Source: Fasciolopsis buskii (taxonomy: Eukaryota > Platyhelminthes > Trematoda > Plagiorchiida > Fasciolidae). Taken from it: a DNA stretch of 64,000 nt. The DNA is taken from positions 1 to 64,000 of the forward strand of contig LUCM01008333.1 in the NCBI GenBank assembly GCA_008360955.1, read 5' to 3'. Made by a program: the position numbers and the translations under genes. Positions 27,590 to 37,525 of the stretch are shown piece after piece. The notes under the pieces were generated by a model, which was given only the letters and a program-made list of their open reading frames with translations, did not search any database and was not told where the DNA came from. Within the stretch, counting starts at the first letter, position 1; each line of letters opens with the position of its first letter.

Positions 27590-29466
27590 GTTTTTTTTCG
27601 ATACATCATTCATATATGTTGGAAGACACCAGCTAGTTGCAGGCATATGCATAATATGTTCATCGGGATGGACTCGGATCTTGTTGCTGTAATTTGGAGA
27701 ATCGGTGGGAAGAACAGTCACGGAATCCATAAACTAGTTTTTTCCTTGGCATTCTGTGGACATTGTACCGTTCAGCTTCGAATACCATAAAACTGACTAG
27801 CCGGTGATTTACCGATCTAGGCCACAAATAGGGGCAAACAATTCGCCTCTTTCGACTGGAGCTTTGAGCAAAACACTTTAGGGGGCGGTTTATGTGACCT
27901 ACCGATAGAGTGGACATCCGTTTATGCTTGTGAATGAAACGGTGCGGTAGACGTCATTCTTCCGTCCAATATGGAGACAGTGGAGGAGGTAGGCTTCTGG
28001 AAAAGATAAAGAGTCGCTGGACCGAATGGGTTGTCGCCAGCCTCCATCAAGGATGGTGCTGAAGTGTTAACAACGGAAGTAACAAAACTCCTGCGGCCAT
28101 TGTTTTGATTACGGGACAGATTCTTAAGGAGTTGCGTGAATCGACAATTTACAAGAAAGTTGATACATCCTCATGAACAAATAACGAAAGAGTTAGCTTA
28201 GTAAAAGTGTATCGGAAATTCTCGCCGGGATTATCCTCGACTGGTTATTATAATTAAGTGGGGTAAAAGCAGGACAACCAGACCTGTTTTCTTCCCGGTA
28301 GGGGTTGTGGTGACCGAATTTCCACTCTGCGACAAATATTGGAACAGTCATACATTTTGTAGGACCACGAACTCTCTCTTTATTGGTCAGAATATGAGGT
28401 GGCATTTAGTGGACCGTGAAGCCCTTTGGCTCTGCCTTCCACTGACGGGTGTGCCAGAAAGCTAAATTTAACTTAAGTAATCTCCGTTTGAGAACAGCCG
28501 AAGCCGAGTTCATGTTAGAGTGATGTTTCGCCTGAATTAGTCACAAGAAGTGTTGTTCGTTATGATTGCAGTTGTTAATCTTATCTTTTTGACTTTATTA
28601 CTGAGAGGGTTACGGAGATAGGCCTAACCTCTTTTAAAAACAATATTTTCTCAGGCGGAAAGTTTCTGACTTAGAATAAGCCGGAGATTTTATTGCCTCT
28701 GACTCAGGATTGAAGTACGCTGCAGGTTTTTCTCCATCGTCTGAATGACAGTTTTGATATGCGTATGAGACCTTTAAAATGTGAAATGCAACCGCAGAGG
28801 TGGCTTGAAGCAAAACCTTGTTTTTGCAAATGAGAAAATGGGTGATGTAGATGGGTTCATACTTCTTGGGTGCTTTTATCTCATTTGGTGATCGCTCATC
28901 TTCGCGCGTAGAGAAGGCTCGATTGTTATTCACCAATCTGAGGCATCTGCGACGTCAGCATGACATCCGGTTATCGATCAAATGTCGGTATGCACTGCAG
29001 CAGTGGGGTTGGTGTTGTTATGCGGCTCTTAATTATGGCTGCTTAGAACAGACCTGTGAATTATTGCGGTGTTTGAAGACCACTGTCTTGGCAGCATCGG
29101 CAGAATAATTTCGGATAACTTCTGAGTAACTCACAGATAAGTGTAAAGCAGTGGACATTGAGGTTCAGACTTCGTAGGAGGCACTGGATAAGTAAAGACG
29201 AAGATGACTGGCCATGTTTTGCGCATGCCCACAAAACGTGTGCCTCGTTCTACGTTGTTCTCAGAGGGGATGACGGCTTTCGAATAGGTCAGTTGGCCAA
29301 TCGGTGATATGGCAAGAAAATTTGAAAGTATCCAAAGGAGTACCCGGTGCGGTGTCATGGCCACCACAGGAATGGTATCCACTACATTCTCCCCGGGAAT
29401 CTTTGGGAGTAATAGTGGTGACATGGCTTGGTGCCACGATCAGTGGCTATTTTGCGTTAAAAATAT
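27590..29466 (+). mobile_element. Decayed LINE: linker, reverse transcriptase and C-terminus
   Basis: A dead non-LTR retrotransposon copy of the type common in flatworms, RTE-like by my judgement. Blocks appear in family order: the linker (E-S-V-G-R near 27698 and R-L-E-L-stop-A-K-H-F near 27855); A-G-P-N-G near 28016; S-E-I-L-A-G-I-I-L near 28212; P-G-R-G-C near 28295; V-D-R-E-A-L-W-L-C-L near 28410; S-P-E-L-V-T-R-S near 28528; L-F-T-N-L-R-H-L and D-I-R-L-S-I-K near 28923-28985; G-H-V-L-R-M-P near 29208; and a last D-M-A...Q-W block near 29420-29455. The catalytic Y-A-D-D is replaced by N-K-P-E at 28675-28686. Successive blocks lie in different frames, so several frameshifts and stops have accumulated. 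The open frames at 28851-29108 and 29304-29690 are surviving pieces of it. Confidence 0.85.
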
Positions 29467-29706
29467 TCCCCTTCAGTGTTCAACTAATATTCCACATGCT
29501 ACTCTTAGCCACTTTTCGTCCTCGTTTGCCATTTTGGAGAGACTGTGCTGTGAATAAGCAATCAAAGCCACAGCAAGCCAGTGCAAGGAAAATTAGTGCT
29601 CATTGTTTTCGACTAAAACCATTCGCCTTCTGGCTACCGAAGAAGCTGGTGACCAACAGAATGGATATCACCCAAGCTCGCGCTCAGTGACGTCATTATA
29701 ATTAGG

Positions 29707-29850
29707 GCAATTGAGGAAGAATTGGAGAAAATCGGGACATCTGGAATCGTGAGCAAGGTTGTATTCCACTCGGACTAGCTGAGCGACGATCTATCCAGCT
29801 TTCTCTTTCGCAGAATCATTCGTTTCGAGAGTAATGTCAAAACACGTCAT
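29707..29850 (+). mobile_element. Ty3/Gypsy-like reverse transcriptase remnant
   Basis: One frame reads A-I-E-E-E-L-E-K-I, then G-I-V-S-K-V, then S-D (29707-29775), a stop at 29776-29778, and I-R-F-E-S-N-V-K-T starting at 29818 in the same frame. This follows the start of Ty3/Gypsy reverse transcriptase: an acidic helix, a G-V-I-x-P/K-V turn, S-D/E-W, and about 34 residues later I-R-x-C-G-D-F-K-V-T. The observed spacing is 34 codons. The W after S-D is lost to the stop and the cysteine is replaced. No downstream Y-x-D-D, protease, integrase or LTR is recognised, so it is a scrap adjacent to the LINE. Confidence 0.5.
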
Positions 29851-31857
29851 GACTGCCCACGTACTTTCTTCTTAAACAAAGAATTAACGAAGTCCGTTAA
29901 GCAGTCGTTCGGCTGTAGTCACTAACTGTTTAACCGATATCCCGACAAATTACCAACTAATCTGACTAAAGTTTTTCATTGAACTAAAAAAATTGGCATA
30001 ATTCTCTATTGTGCACAAAGGTGATTTAGCTCAGTCACTTATCAAACAATCTTAATTTCTTTCATATTCTTCGATGTTTTTCTACCTTCATTTAAGAATA
30101 CCATGCAAAAATAAATCATTTTCAGAAAGAGATCTACAGTTAGTTGGATATGTAGGAAAGTTACGGTTAGTAGGAGAACTTGAACGCGGGATGTTCCCAT
30201 ATGGCTCTCGCGACGATGACCGCTTGATCAATCCAAGTCCGCTTCCATTTTAAAGAAATTCATTGGATGTGCCGCCCTCGAGCTTGCAGTCTTTTGGTTC
30301 TGTTCATCAAATTACAGTACTTCAGTTCATCAAGATCTATTTCAATGGATTCCTTAGTACTACATCCACAGGGATCGGTACTGCTCACTATAAACCATCA
30401 TCAGCAACTTGAAACTACTTAACTCTGGCCACAGTCGTTTAACAAAGATGCAACAAACCGTCATCGGGAATAAAATCTACTTTATTAATAAAACAGAAAT
30501 TTCCATGACGCTCAGAATTACTGAAGAAATTATCAACGACCACTGGAAACTGTTGTTAGCTCTATCGAAAGACATTCGTCCCGTTAAAATCGCAGTATTT
30601 TTACCCTCCATTTGACCGTTTCCATTACACGCGTTTTTCCTCTTTTCATTTGCACCTACCAATCTGTGTGAATAATGTGCTGTTCAATTCTCATCAATGT
30701 TAGACATAAAGCTTCTCATGTTTTCTATTGTCAGACACCTTTTGGCATAAAGCGCATTTCAGAGTATGATTTGCAGCAACACTGTTTATTCGGAGCTATA
30801 AATGAACCGTGAGGCAACAATCAACTTAGATTTCACCCTTATTTTAAGGGGTGAAAAATAATCATCATAGAAGTGCATCTTAATAACATACTTCTTATAA
30901 CCTTAGTGATTTTTCAACGAGGTAGCTGTCGACCTCAGTCGCATCTAAGGTTTTTCCGTACCACGAGGTCGTGAGCATTCTATCATAAAATTCGATGCGA
31001 TAAGAAACTGTATTTCTAACAGCTCGGTTGCTGTTTTGACATCTAACCATTTTTATGCTTTTACAAGTTTGCTGCACAGTACGATTTTGATAATCGATGG
31101 TGAGTTGATAGAAAGAGGTTTCGTTTACTTGAAGATACGTTTCGTTTTCAACTCTCGGTGACCCGAACGCAGTGCCCAGCTGTCGAATTCCTCCAGGTCT
31201 GTTTGGGCGGAGAAAGGTCAAATCGGTTATGTAAACAGTAGGCGTATCGGTTGTGGAATGTAGCTCTTCCAATTGAGATTAGTATTAAGCCTAATCCTAT
31301 TGATATTAACATATTTCACGAAGTCCTCATTTGAATTAGGCAAAATCTCAAAGTGTAACCCGAAGTTGGGCAGTTTGCACGGAGAAAAATTAAAGACCAC
31401 TAAATAGGTAACAGGTTTGCAAGCGCAACATTAGCTGGAAAATAGACGCCGATAGTTATTTCTCGAAAACAGATCGGATCAAACAGTTAGCAATAAGCTT
31501 CTTCCGACTGTACCCATGAAATCGAAGAGTAAAACGGCGAACTAGGGAACGATGACATTGACGATGAACCTAATTTCCAGATGAAGTTGAATGAAGCAAT
31601 TAGATTAAATAACAGTCCTGATGACTGGTTCCATATAGGGACCAGTTTATCTGACCAATCCAGTAAGATAAAAAAAAGGGAAAATGTTAAAACCCAAGGC
31701 AATTCTACACGGTGCCAACTGGAAAAATTAGGATAAAAGTTCTTTCCTTAAAAATGCGGTCTACTGAACGACGTTTCGTTGATAGCAAGCAAAGATGACG
31801 GAGGTGGATGGAAATACACTTCAAAAACTCCACCAAGGACTATAAATTATTAGCGCT
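29851..31857. other. Gene-free stretch of left arm near the spacer
   Basis: About 2 kb without a recognised gene, apart from the doubtful frame at 30895-31272. An 8-bp hairpin (ctggttcc with gggaccag, one G-T pair) lies at 31625-31645. Confidence 0.4.
30895..31272 (-). other. Unrecognised open frame, 125 codons, possible exon
   Basis: The translation is protein-like in composition. It has three potential N-glycosylation sites (N-E-T twice, N-R-T once), two cysteines and no low-complexity runs. It starts at a TTG, not an ATG, and no homologue comes to mind. At about 40 percent GC, one or two open frames of this length are expected by chance in a window this size, so length alone is no support. 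If real, it would have to be an exon of a larger gene; the bases before it do not show a strong splice acceptor. Confidence 0.2.
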
Positions 31858-31944
31858 TTGTTTTCCATACCTCGAAGCGAAATTCGCTCAACACGGATCC
31901 GCCTGGAAAATGACTGCTTACCCTCAGATTCCAGACATGCTCTG

Positions 31945-32109
31945 CACAACAATATTTCAAAGTACCCCTCTCGTGTTTCAACACGATCCGTTTTCGCTCC
32001 ATGCCATCTAGAATCAGTATCTATGGGAGCTCAATTGCACGCAACTTTAGCACTCAACTTGACTAACCGTAATAGTGTTTCGACCGATTTCCTAAGTAAC
32101 CTATTCTAA
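31945..32109 (+). mobile_element. Small coding repeat, copy B
   Basis: In-frame homologue of copy A (23498-23680), sharing the H-N...P-x-R start, A-P-C, and L-T-N-R-x-x-V-x-T-D-F-L-S-N (TDFLSN at 32083-32100). It sits at the inner end of the arm, about 230 bases upstream of LINE endonuclease-like sequence at 32340. This suggests that it is the leader of that LINE copy. Confidence 0.5.
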
Positions 32110-32339
32110 GAGCCCAAATCATTCTTCGATGAGTTTCTTTTCTCTTGATTCTTTTTGCCATGTGATGAGTGTAACTATTTCATTTGTTTTTCACTAATGT
32201 TTTCGAATGAAATGCGACATTTGTGTGCGTCCAAGTCTATATAGTACAATCCACAACTCAAAGTAAATATTGGTTCCTTGTTAGTAGGATACCTGAGACA
32301 GCACTGTAACTGAATGCGTCAATTCACCAGCGAAACCTG

Positions 32340-33625
32340 TTTGATCAGGCAACCGACTGAAGAGGAAATCAAGCAGGCTAAATTTCAGTTTGGAAATACT
32401 ACATACATATACTTTTTGTGTTTCACGGTCAGAGGCAATTTCTGTGTCTGCAAATACCCCATCACTAACATTGGCTTCTCCAGATCACGTACCCAAAAAT
32501 CTCCGGGATTCCAGCAACGCCGGCGATGTACAAATTTGGTTACTGGGAATTGCTGTATTTGAATTTTTCAGCTAATTTCAAAAGCGTCTTCATTCGTGGC
32601 GGGCTACATGTGTTACGATGCACGGTTGTTAGAAGTGTGTGGGCATTTATTAAGGATAACTCTAGATTGATGAAGCTTCACTACGTCTTGGTCATTAAGA
32701 ATGGGTTGTTTGGTGTTCGTTCCCCTACCGGCAATCAGGAGAAGCTGCTTGGGGGATCTAAAATCTAATTTTGAATTATAGTGGTCCTATTATTTTGACT
32801 TACTAGTTTTTTTAAGAGCCCAAAGGCACGGAGACTTTTCCACCTTATTATTTTATGGTACAGAGAGCTACCTGACGGCGCATCACCCGAAAGTCAGTCT
32901 ACCATCGTCGGTCTGGTTGTAGAAAAGACCTTGTCAAACAGAGCATTATGCGTAGAGCAAAGCGCATCTTATTTGCTGGTGTGCTTAGTTTCATCCGTTT
33001 TGCAAAAGTAAAGGGGCTCGCAAAGAAGTTAGACCACCACCAGGTTGAAATTCAGCGTGAGGTTTTATCACATTCAGAACAATGTCTGCAAAACTCTTTT
33101 TTGTATCAGGCGCCCTATGACGGATACTTCATTTTTCGTGCTTTCGATGGGAAGTGTGAGAAACGTGTTTACGATGGTTGCAAATGGTCGGCAAGAAAAA
33201 AGGAAAAGGGGAAAACATATTATCGTCAGAAATAAAAGTTTCGGACTACCCAGCTGGTAGTGGGTCACTTGAATCGAAGTTTGTTATATTCTCTATCCTC
33301 TTGGTTCGGCCACGTCCTGGTATCCCTGTGCATCGCAGCGCCAATCCCATTCAAGCTGAGACACATTATATGATCTGCATAATGATCACCTCTTCGAAGT
33401 GGCACATTTTCAATTTCAGTGTTATCCCTTAGATAGAGACAGAAACGCAAGTGAGCTAAAAGAGAAGACCAAAGGAACAACATCGATTTTACTAAAATTG
33501 AAGAGAAATATTTTGATATTTCCGTTTAATCTGCCGCACACTTATCTTGTTCCTGGCTGGAATCTGACTATAAAAAATTCCGCTTAGTAGGAAAATGACT
33601 GAAAATGGTGGAAGTAAAACTTGCT
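32340..33625 (+). mobile_element. Second LINE copy, internally deleted, in the spacer
   Basis: Pieces of the same kind of LINE occur in order on the plus strand. At 32390-32572 the frame gives F-C-V-S, then A-S-P...P-K-N-L-R, then L-L-G-I-A-V, like the start of the endonuclease domain. Near 33110-33150, R-R-P followed after a shift by R-A-F-D-G resembles the fingers/palm region. At 33302-33319, W-F-G-H-V-L, then L-V-P-G-W near 33550, then K-M-T-E-N-G...T-C near 33594-33625, match the C-terminal blocks. The total is about 1.3 kb against roughly 2.6 kb for the copy in the arms, so more than one internal segment is missing. Individual matches are weak; their order and common strand are the support. 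Confidence 0.5.
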
Positions 33626-33788
33626 CAATTGATTTTGATTTTAGTGATTTGTATTCACAGTCTATTAGTCAATTTTGTAAGCTGCATTCACGATCATAAA
33701 TTAACTGTTGATGACTTTCCGCAGGTATGCTAAACATTTCCATACTTGTGTGTTTAGCAAAATGAGCAGACCGCGGGAGAACAGAAGC

Positions 33789-34391
33789 TTAGGACAGCAG
33801 CAGTAGAAGTTGAAACTGAGCCCAAAAATTACTGTAATTAATAAATAAATACAAGTTCACTTGGTTGGTCCATGTCTGTTTGTCAGCATTTCTCCAAGTA
33901 TTATCAGATGGACGGGAATCATTCTGGGTTGAATCCGTTAAGTTTTCAATTTGAAGACTCTCGATGGCGAGATGTAATTCTGTAGATGGCACTAGCCTCT
34001 GAACTCCGGTTATGTGCATCACCCGAAAGAACTTGTGCAAGTCGAGTGGCGCAAGTTTGGGGTTCTTAGTTTCATCATTTTTGTTTCTTTTGGTGAAACT
34101 AGCCGTGTCCAGCAAAACAGAAAACCCGGTCAGCTCACATGGTAGGACCTGATTAAGTAGCATCTGAGAAGAGAGTGCACAGTGCTGTGTTCCGGCGTCA
34201 GAGCTTCGATCGTCCAACATCTTGACATTTGAACCTATAGGTCGTGGATTCGAATCCTGCCGCCGCCAGTAGACTTCTCCACTTGGCCGCCATTTGCTGA
34301 CCTTTAGCCCGTAACTGTAGGTGACGTAATGTGTTGTCTCATTAGAACAAAGGAGAATGTGGTAAAAGGCAAGGATTTTGATAAAGCTCAT
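33789..34391 (-). other. 200-codon open frame across a tRNA-derived repeat
   Basis: The longest open frame in the window, unlikely by chance alone (rough estimate a few percent). Residues 46-51 read D-S-N-P-R-P, the hallmark of a tRNA T-arm read on the reverse strand, often seen in mispredicted proteins that cover tRNA-derived SINEs. The C-terminal end is hydrophobic. I recognise no domain. It is probably an open stretch of repeat, not a host gene, although part of it could be the reading frame of a composite element. It is single copy in this window. Confidence 0.35.
34194..34267 (+). repeat. tRNA-derived (SINE-like) sequence
   Basis: A 74-base stretch with a strong RNA polymerase III B box (ggattcgaatcc at 34247-34258) and a 3-prime end cgccgcc that pairs with ggcgtca at 34194-34200 in five of seven positions, as an acceptor stem would. 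The anticodon arm and A box are degenerate and the T stem is imperfect, so it is not a functional tRNA gene. It is most likely the head of a SINE; the tail after 34268 is not recognised. Confidence 0.5.
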
Positions 34392-35271
34392 TTAGATAAA
34401 AATTAGTGATTATAAAGAGGTTGATTTTCAGCACTTGAGTAAAATTTCTTTCAGATTATGAGCTCCTGAAACGTTTGTTTTAAGTATCAATCTGTCTGTT
34501 AGCTACCAAGATCCAAACAAATATTCTTCCCGTTGTGAAGCTATGAATTTCAAAGTGTACCACTTGATCCATTTTTTGCGTAGGTTTTGCACGAACTGTT
34601 TCATTCGCATTAAATAAAACTCAACGAACTCCTATATGAGGTTCGCGCATTTATGAGCAAACGGTTAACAGCCATCCATTGCCACGTTCTGAACAATTAA
34701 AACGCTATCAACATGGAAAATAATCATTTTCCAAGTTTGTCACAGACCAGTTTCACGCACATTATTCCATTCAGGAGCCGGACCGAACCTTTAGATTTGT
34801 TAGTTGTCTCACTCTCTAGTGCGGGTTAATTAACACATCGGCATCAACCGGCAGTGGTCAAGCGAATAAAGCATGGAGCCAACTCAACTTGATCAAAACT
34901 TCAAATCTCAAGTTTGGTGGTCAGTTTGAAGTCAGACGGCAGTTTGCTGTCTCCCGGCTCGTTACTACACCTGACCTATTGAGACCTATACCACTCAATA
35001 TTTCATGGTCACGTCTAACGATTTCCCCGTTCATGTGCAGTGAGAGCCAAGTGGCATAATGCACGCCTGTCTCAAGACGCTAATGCGTCAAGCATGCGAT
35101 AACAAAATCGTGGAATTAATCTGCGAATTTCCGATTTTGCTATGTTGTTTCGGTCTCATAGTCTTCTAAGGACACTGTAGTAATTAAACCCTGTTGCGTG
35201 ATGCAATTCCACCCTTCCATCATTCACCTTCGTTCATCAAGGAACCATCATTTTTGTAAGAAGTGTCAGTT

Positions 35272-35302
35272 ACCATAGCTATAGATTATACTAGCTATGG
35301 TC
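35272..35302. repeat. Short perfect hairpin, 10-bp stem
   Basis: accatagcta (35272-35281) pairs with tagctatggt (35292-35301) around a 10-base loop. AT-rich, role unknown. Confidence 0.45.
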
Positions 35303-37108
35303 TAAACGTAGCAGCAATATTAGGTAAATTTGAATGTTTTACCCAACATTGAGCTCATCACTATTTTTTGTCCGACTTTAAGCGTTCAGTGGAGTGTATT
35401 AAAGGACACTTATACTCGTAGGCGGAAATCGATTCGTCTGATCAGTGTGAGTGACCAGCAAAGTAGTGCGTTACGGTCTTCACTGTTTGTGTGTTGATGT
35501 CAGCATATGCATTTGTGTCTGCATGTGAAAGGGTGGTAAGAGGACTAGGCGATAGACAAGGGAAGATTTGAGTTCTCTGTTTGATAGAATTCACAGAGTC
35601 GTGGAATGCGTGAGCGAAATTTCTATAGGAACACTGAAAGAGGAGAGTGAAATTGCAGGGGTTTACCTTGATGTGATATGCTACCGGATGTCGTCCAGTA
35701 TTTGGGACTATTAGTTTATCGATCAAACAACGGGTATAGTGATTTACTAAGTTAAGTGAAATCAAGTCTGTTGTTCATTTTATGGATCTCATTATGTGAG
35801 ACTTGAATGACCAATTGCAGAACTTCTCAGAAACACTAGAAAATACCGGTAAACAAGGAACTCGTGAGTAGCAGAAACTTTTGCGGATACAAGCATTTCG
35901 AGCTTGTTATGGGTATTTGTCGACTGTGTAAACAACCGTTGGCAAGATGTGCTCACATGAAACACTATCATACCTGTTTCGCGAAGGCAGAAAGCAAGCA
36001 CGAATACTAAGGTCTCTCTCCGAGAAACGAGGATATTTGAGAATCTTTCTCGCATTTTTCTTGGTGAAAGTTCAGATACTTTGCCTACTTTTTACAGTAT
36101 GGTTGTTGCTTGCATAGTGTTACCAGTTCTAAGAAGCTTTAGTTTAACTGTTCACAGAACAAACCAGACGTGTACATCCAGTAAGATAAAGCGGAAATGA
36201 GGATAAAAATTACGGCAAGAATAAATGATGTAAAGCATAATTTTAGCTTCAAAAAAGAGCAATCATGTAATCCTTTCTTGGCAAAAACATCAACACAACC
36301 AGGCAAGCAAATACAGCGACTTATTCAATCTTCAGGTACTAAGCATTCGGTTGAGGATTTTTGCCGGTGTTTCCCTTTTTACTTCCACCTATTTCCAAAT
36401 ATTCGCACGTCATTTAGTGTGAGAGGAGCAACGTTCACACCTATGCACCGGTTAGAAAGTGAATTGCCCCTTTTTGCGAAAAATATTCGAAATCTGAAGG
36501 TTTGAATGGAAGTGCAAATGTGGCACAGCCAAGGAGTATGGAGAGGCTAACAGGTAACAGCATCAGTTCGCTTAACAAGGACATGTTTGTCAATCAGGCA
36601 CATCAGAAGAACCGCATGCGTAAACTGAGAAGGACGCAAAACGATCAAAACACATTCACTTGCTACAGAGCTGCAAGATTTCTTACTGTTGGACTGCGAA
36701 TGTTGTTGTGTCTGGTGGTTGAATGTAATCTTTCGACAGAATGTCTGGTAGACTTCATTTATCTTAGGCCTGTTGCCCACAACTTGCGACTGAATATTCT
36801 TCGTCATGAAATCGGAGGCACTAGCGGTGATCGATGCTGTGGAGGTTACTCTAATTTTGGCTAGAGCCACAGTTCATTTAAGGGTTTACGTCCGGAAGTG
36901 AATTTACTGGGATGGCATTGGCCAACAAAAGCCAGAATTGAATAACTTCCCGAGACTTGGACTAAATCGAAGGTGCGTACCTAAGTGTAAGGTATTTAGC
37001 CCATGGATCCCTCATATAGGTGATGGGCAGAGTCTTACCCTGTTTTGATTTCCATTGAATTGGTCATGAAAACAAATGGAAGATAGCTTAACGCCAGTAA
37101 ATTACGAG

Positions 37109-37124
37109 CGGCAAACGATTGCCG
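37109..37124. repeat. Hairpin at the right edge of the spacer
   Basis: cggcaa (37109-37114) and ttgccg (37119-37124) form a perfect 6-bp stem with loop acga, 20 bases from the first base of the right arm. The left edge of the spacer lacks it. Confidence 0.5.
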
Positions 37125-37360
37125 ATCACCCGCGTTTCGCTGATGAATTGACGCATTCAGTTACAGTGCTGTCTCAGGTATCCTACTAACAAGGAACCAA
37201 TATTTACTTTGAGTTGTGGATTGTACTATATAGACTTGGACGCACACAAATGTCGCATTTCATTCGAAAACATTAGTGAAAAACAAATGAAATAGTTACA
37301 CTCATCACATGGCAAAAAGAATCAAGAGAAAAGAAACTCATCGAAGAATGATTTGGGCTC

Positions 37361-37525
37361 TTAGAATAGGTTACTTAGGAAATCGGTCGAAACACTATTA
37401 CGGTTAGTCAAGTTGAGTGCTAAAGTTGCGTGCAATTGAGCTCCCATAGATACTGATTCTAGATGGCATGGAGCGAAAACGGATCGTGTTGAAACACGAG
37501 AGGGGTACTTTGAAATATTGTTGTG
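37361..37525 (-). mobile_element. Small coding repeat, copy B, mirror
   Basis: Reverse complement of 31945-32109. Unlike the left copy it is not followed by LINE coding sequence: going outward on the minus strand, the arm ends at 37144 and unrelated spacer sequence begins. Confidence 0.5.

Larger units (their letters stand above)
5470..32326 (+). repeat. Left arm of giant inverted repeat (at least 26.9 kb)
   Basis: This arm is the reverse complement of 37144-64000, with position x pairing with 69470 minus x throughout. All 55 open frames of 60 codons or more that lie inside the arm reappear in the other arm with the same translation, and the offset never shifts, so there is no net indel. Direct comparison around 5470, 10021, 14041, 18041-18120, 25621, 28381 and 32281 showed no mismatch. 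The inner end is set by the first mismatch, C at 32327 against T on the reverse complement of 37143. The outer end is not defined, because the partner of 5470 is the last base of the window; the arm may continue leftwards through 1-5469. Whether this is a real chromosomal palindrome or an assembly fold-back cannot be decided from the sequence. Confidence 0.98.
32327..37143. other. Single-copy spacer between the arms
   Basis: A stretch of 4,817 bp that is not mirrored; it is the loop of the palindrome. Its open frames, including one of 200 codons, have no partner elsewhere in the window. It contains an internally deleted LINE copy at the left edge, a tRNA-derived stretch near the middle and no recognised host gene. 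Just inside both edges there are about 10 further matching bases and then roughly 25 bases of weak similarity, so the boundary looks decayed rather than perfectly sharp. Confidence 0.95.
34392..37143. other. Right part of the spacer, no recognised gene
   Basis: No known family is recognised. Open frames of 107 (35442-35765, minus), 102 (36197-36505, plus) and 120 codons (36502-36864, plus) are near chance length and have no familiar motif. The stretch is single copy here, so it could be used as a unique anchor for reads crossing the palindrome. Confidence 0.45.

Noticed and set aside
31618..31650. ctgatga followed by a hairpin, suggestive of a hammerhead ribozyme
   Set aside because: The conserved GAAA after the stem is absent (tttatc follows instead), and no first stem is evident.
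33370..33381. Y-A-D-H in a minus-strand frame, like a reverse transcriptase Y-A-D-D box
   Set aside because: The flanking residues do not fit, and the plus strand of the same stretch aligns with LINE C-terminal blocks.
36197..36864. Two overlapping plus-strand open frames of 102 and 120 codons, arranged like a translationally coupled pair
   Set aside because: Each is near chance length, the second starts at TTG, no motif is recognised, and coupling of this kind is not expected in nuclear eukaryotic DNA.
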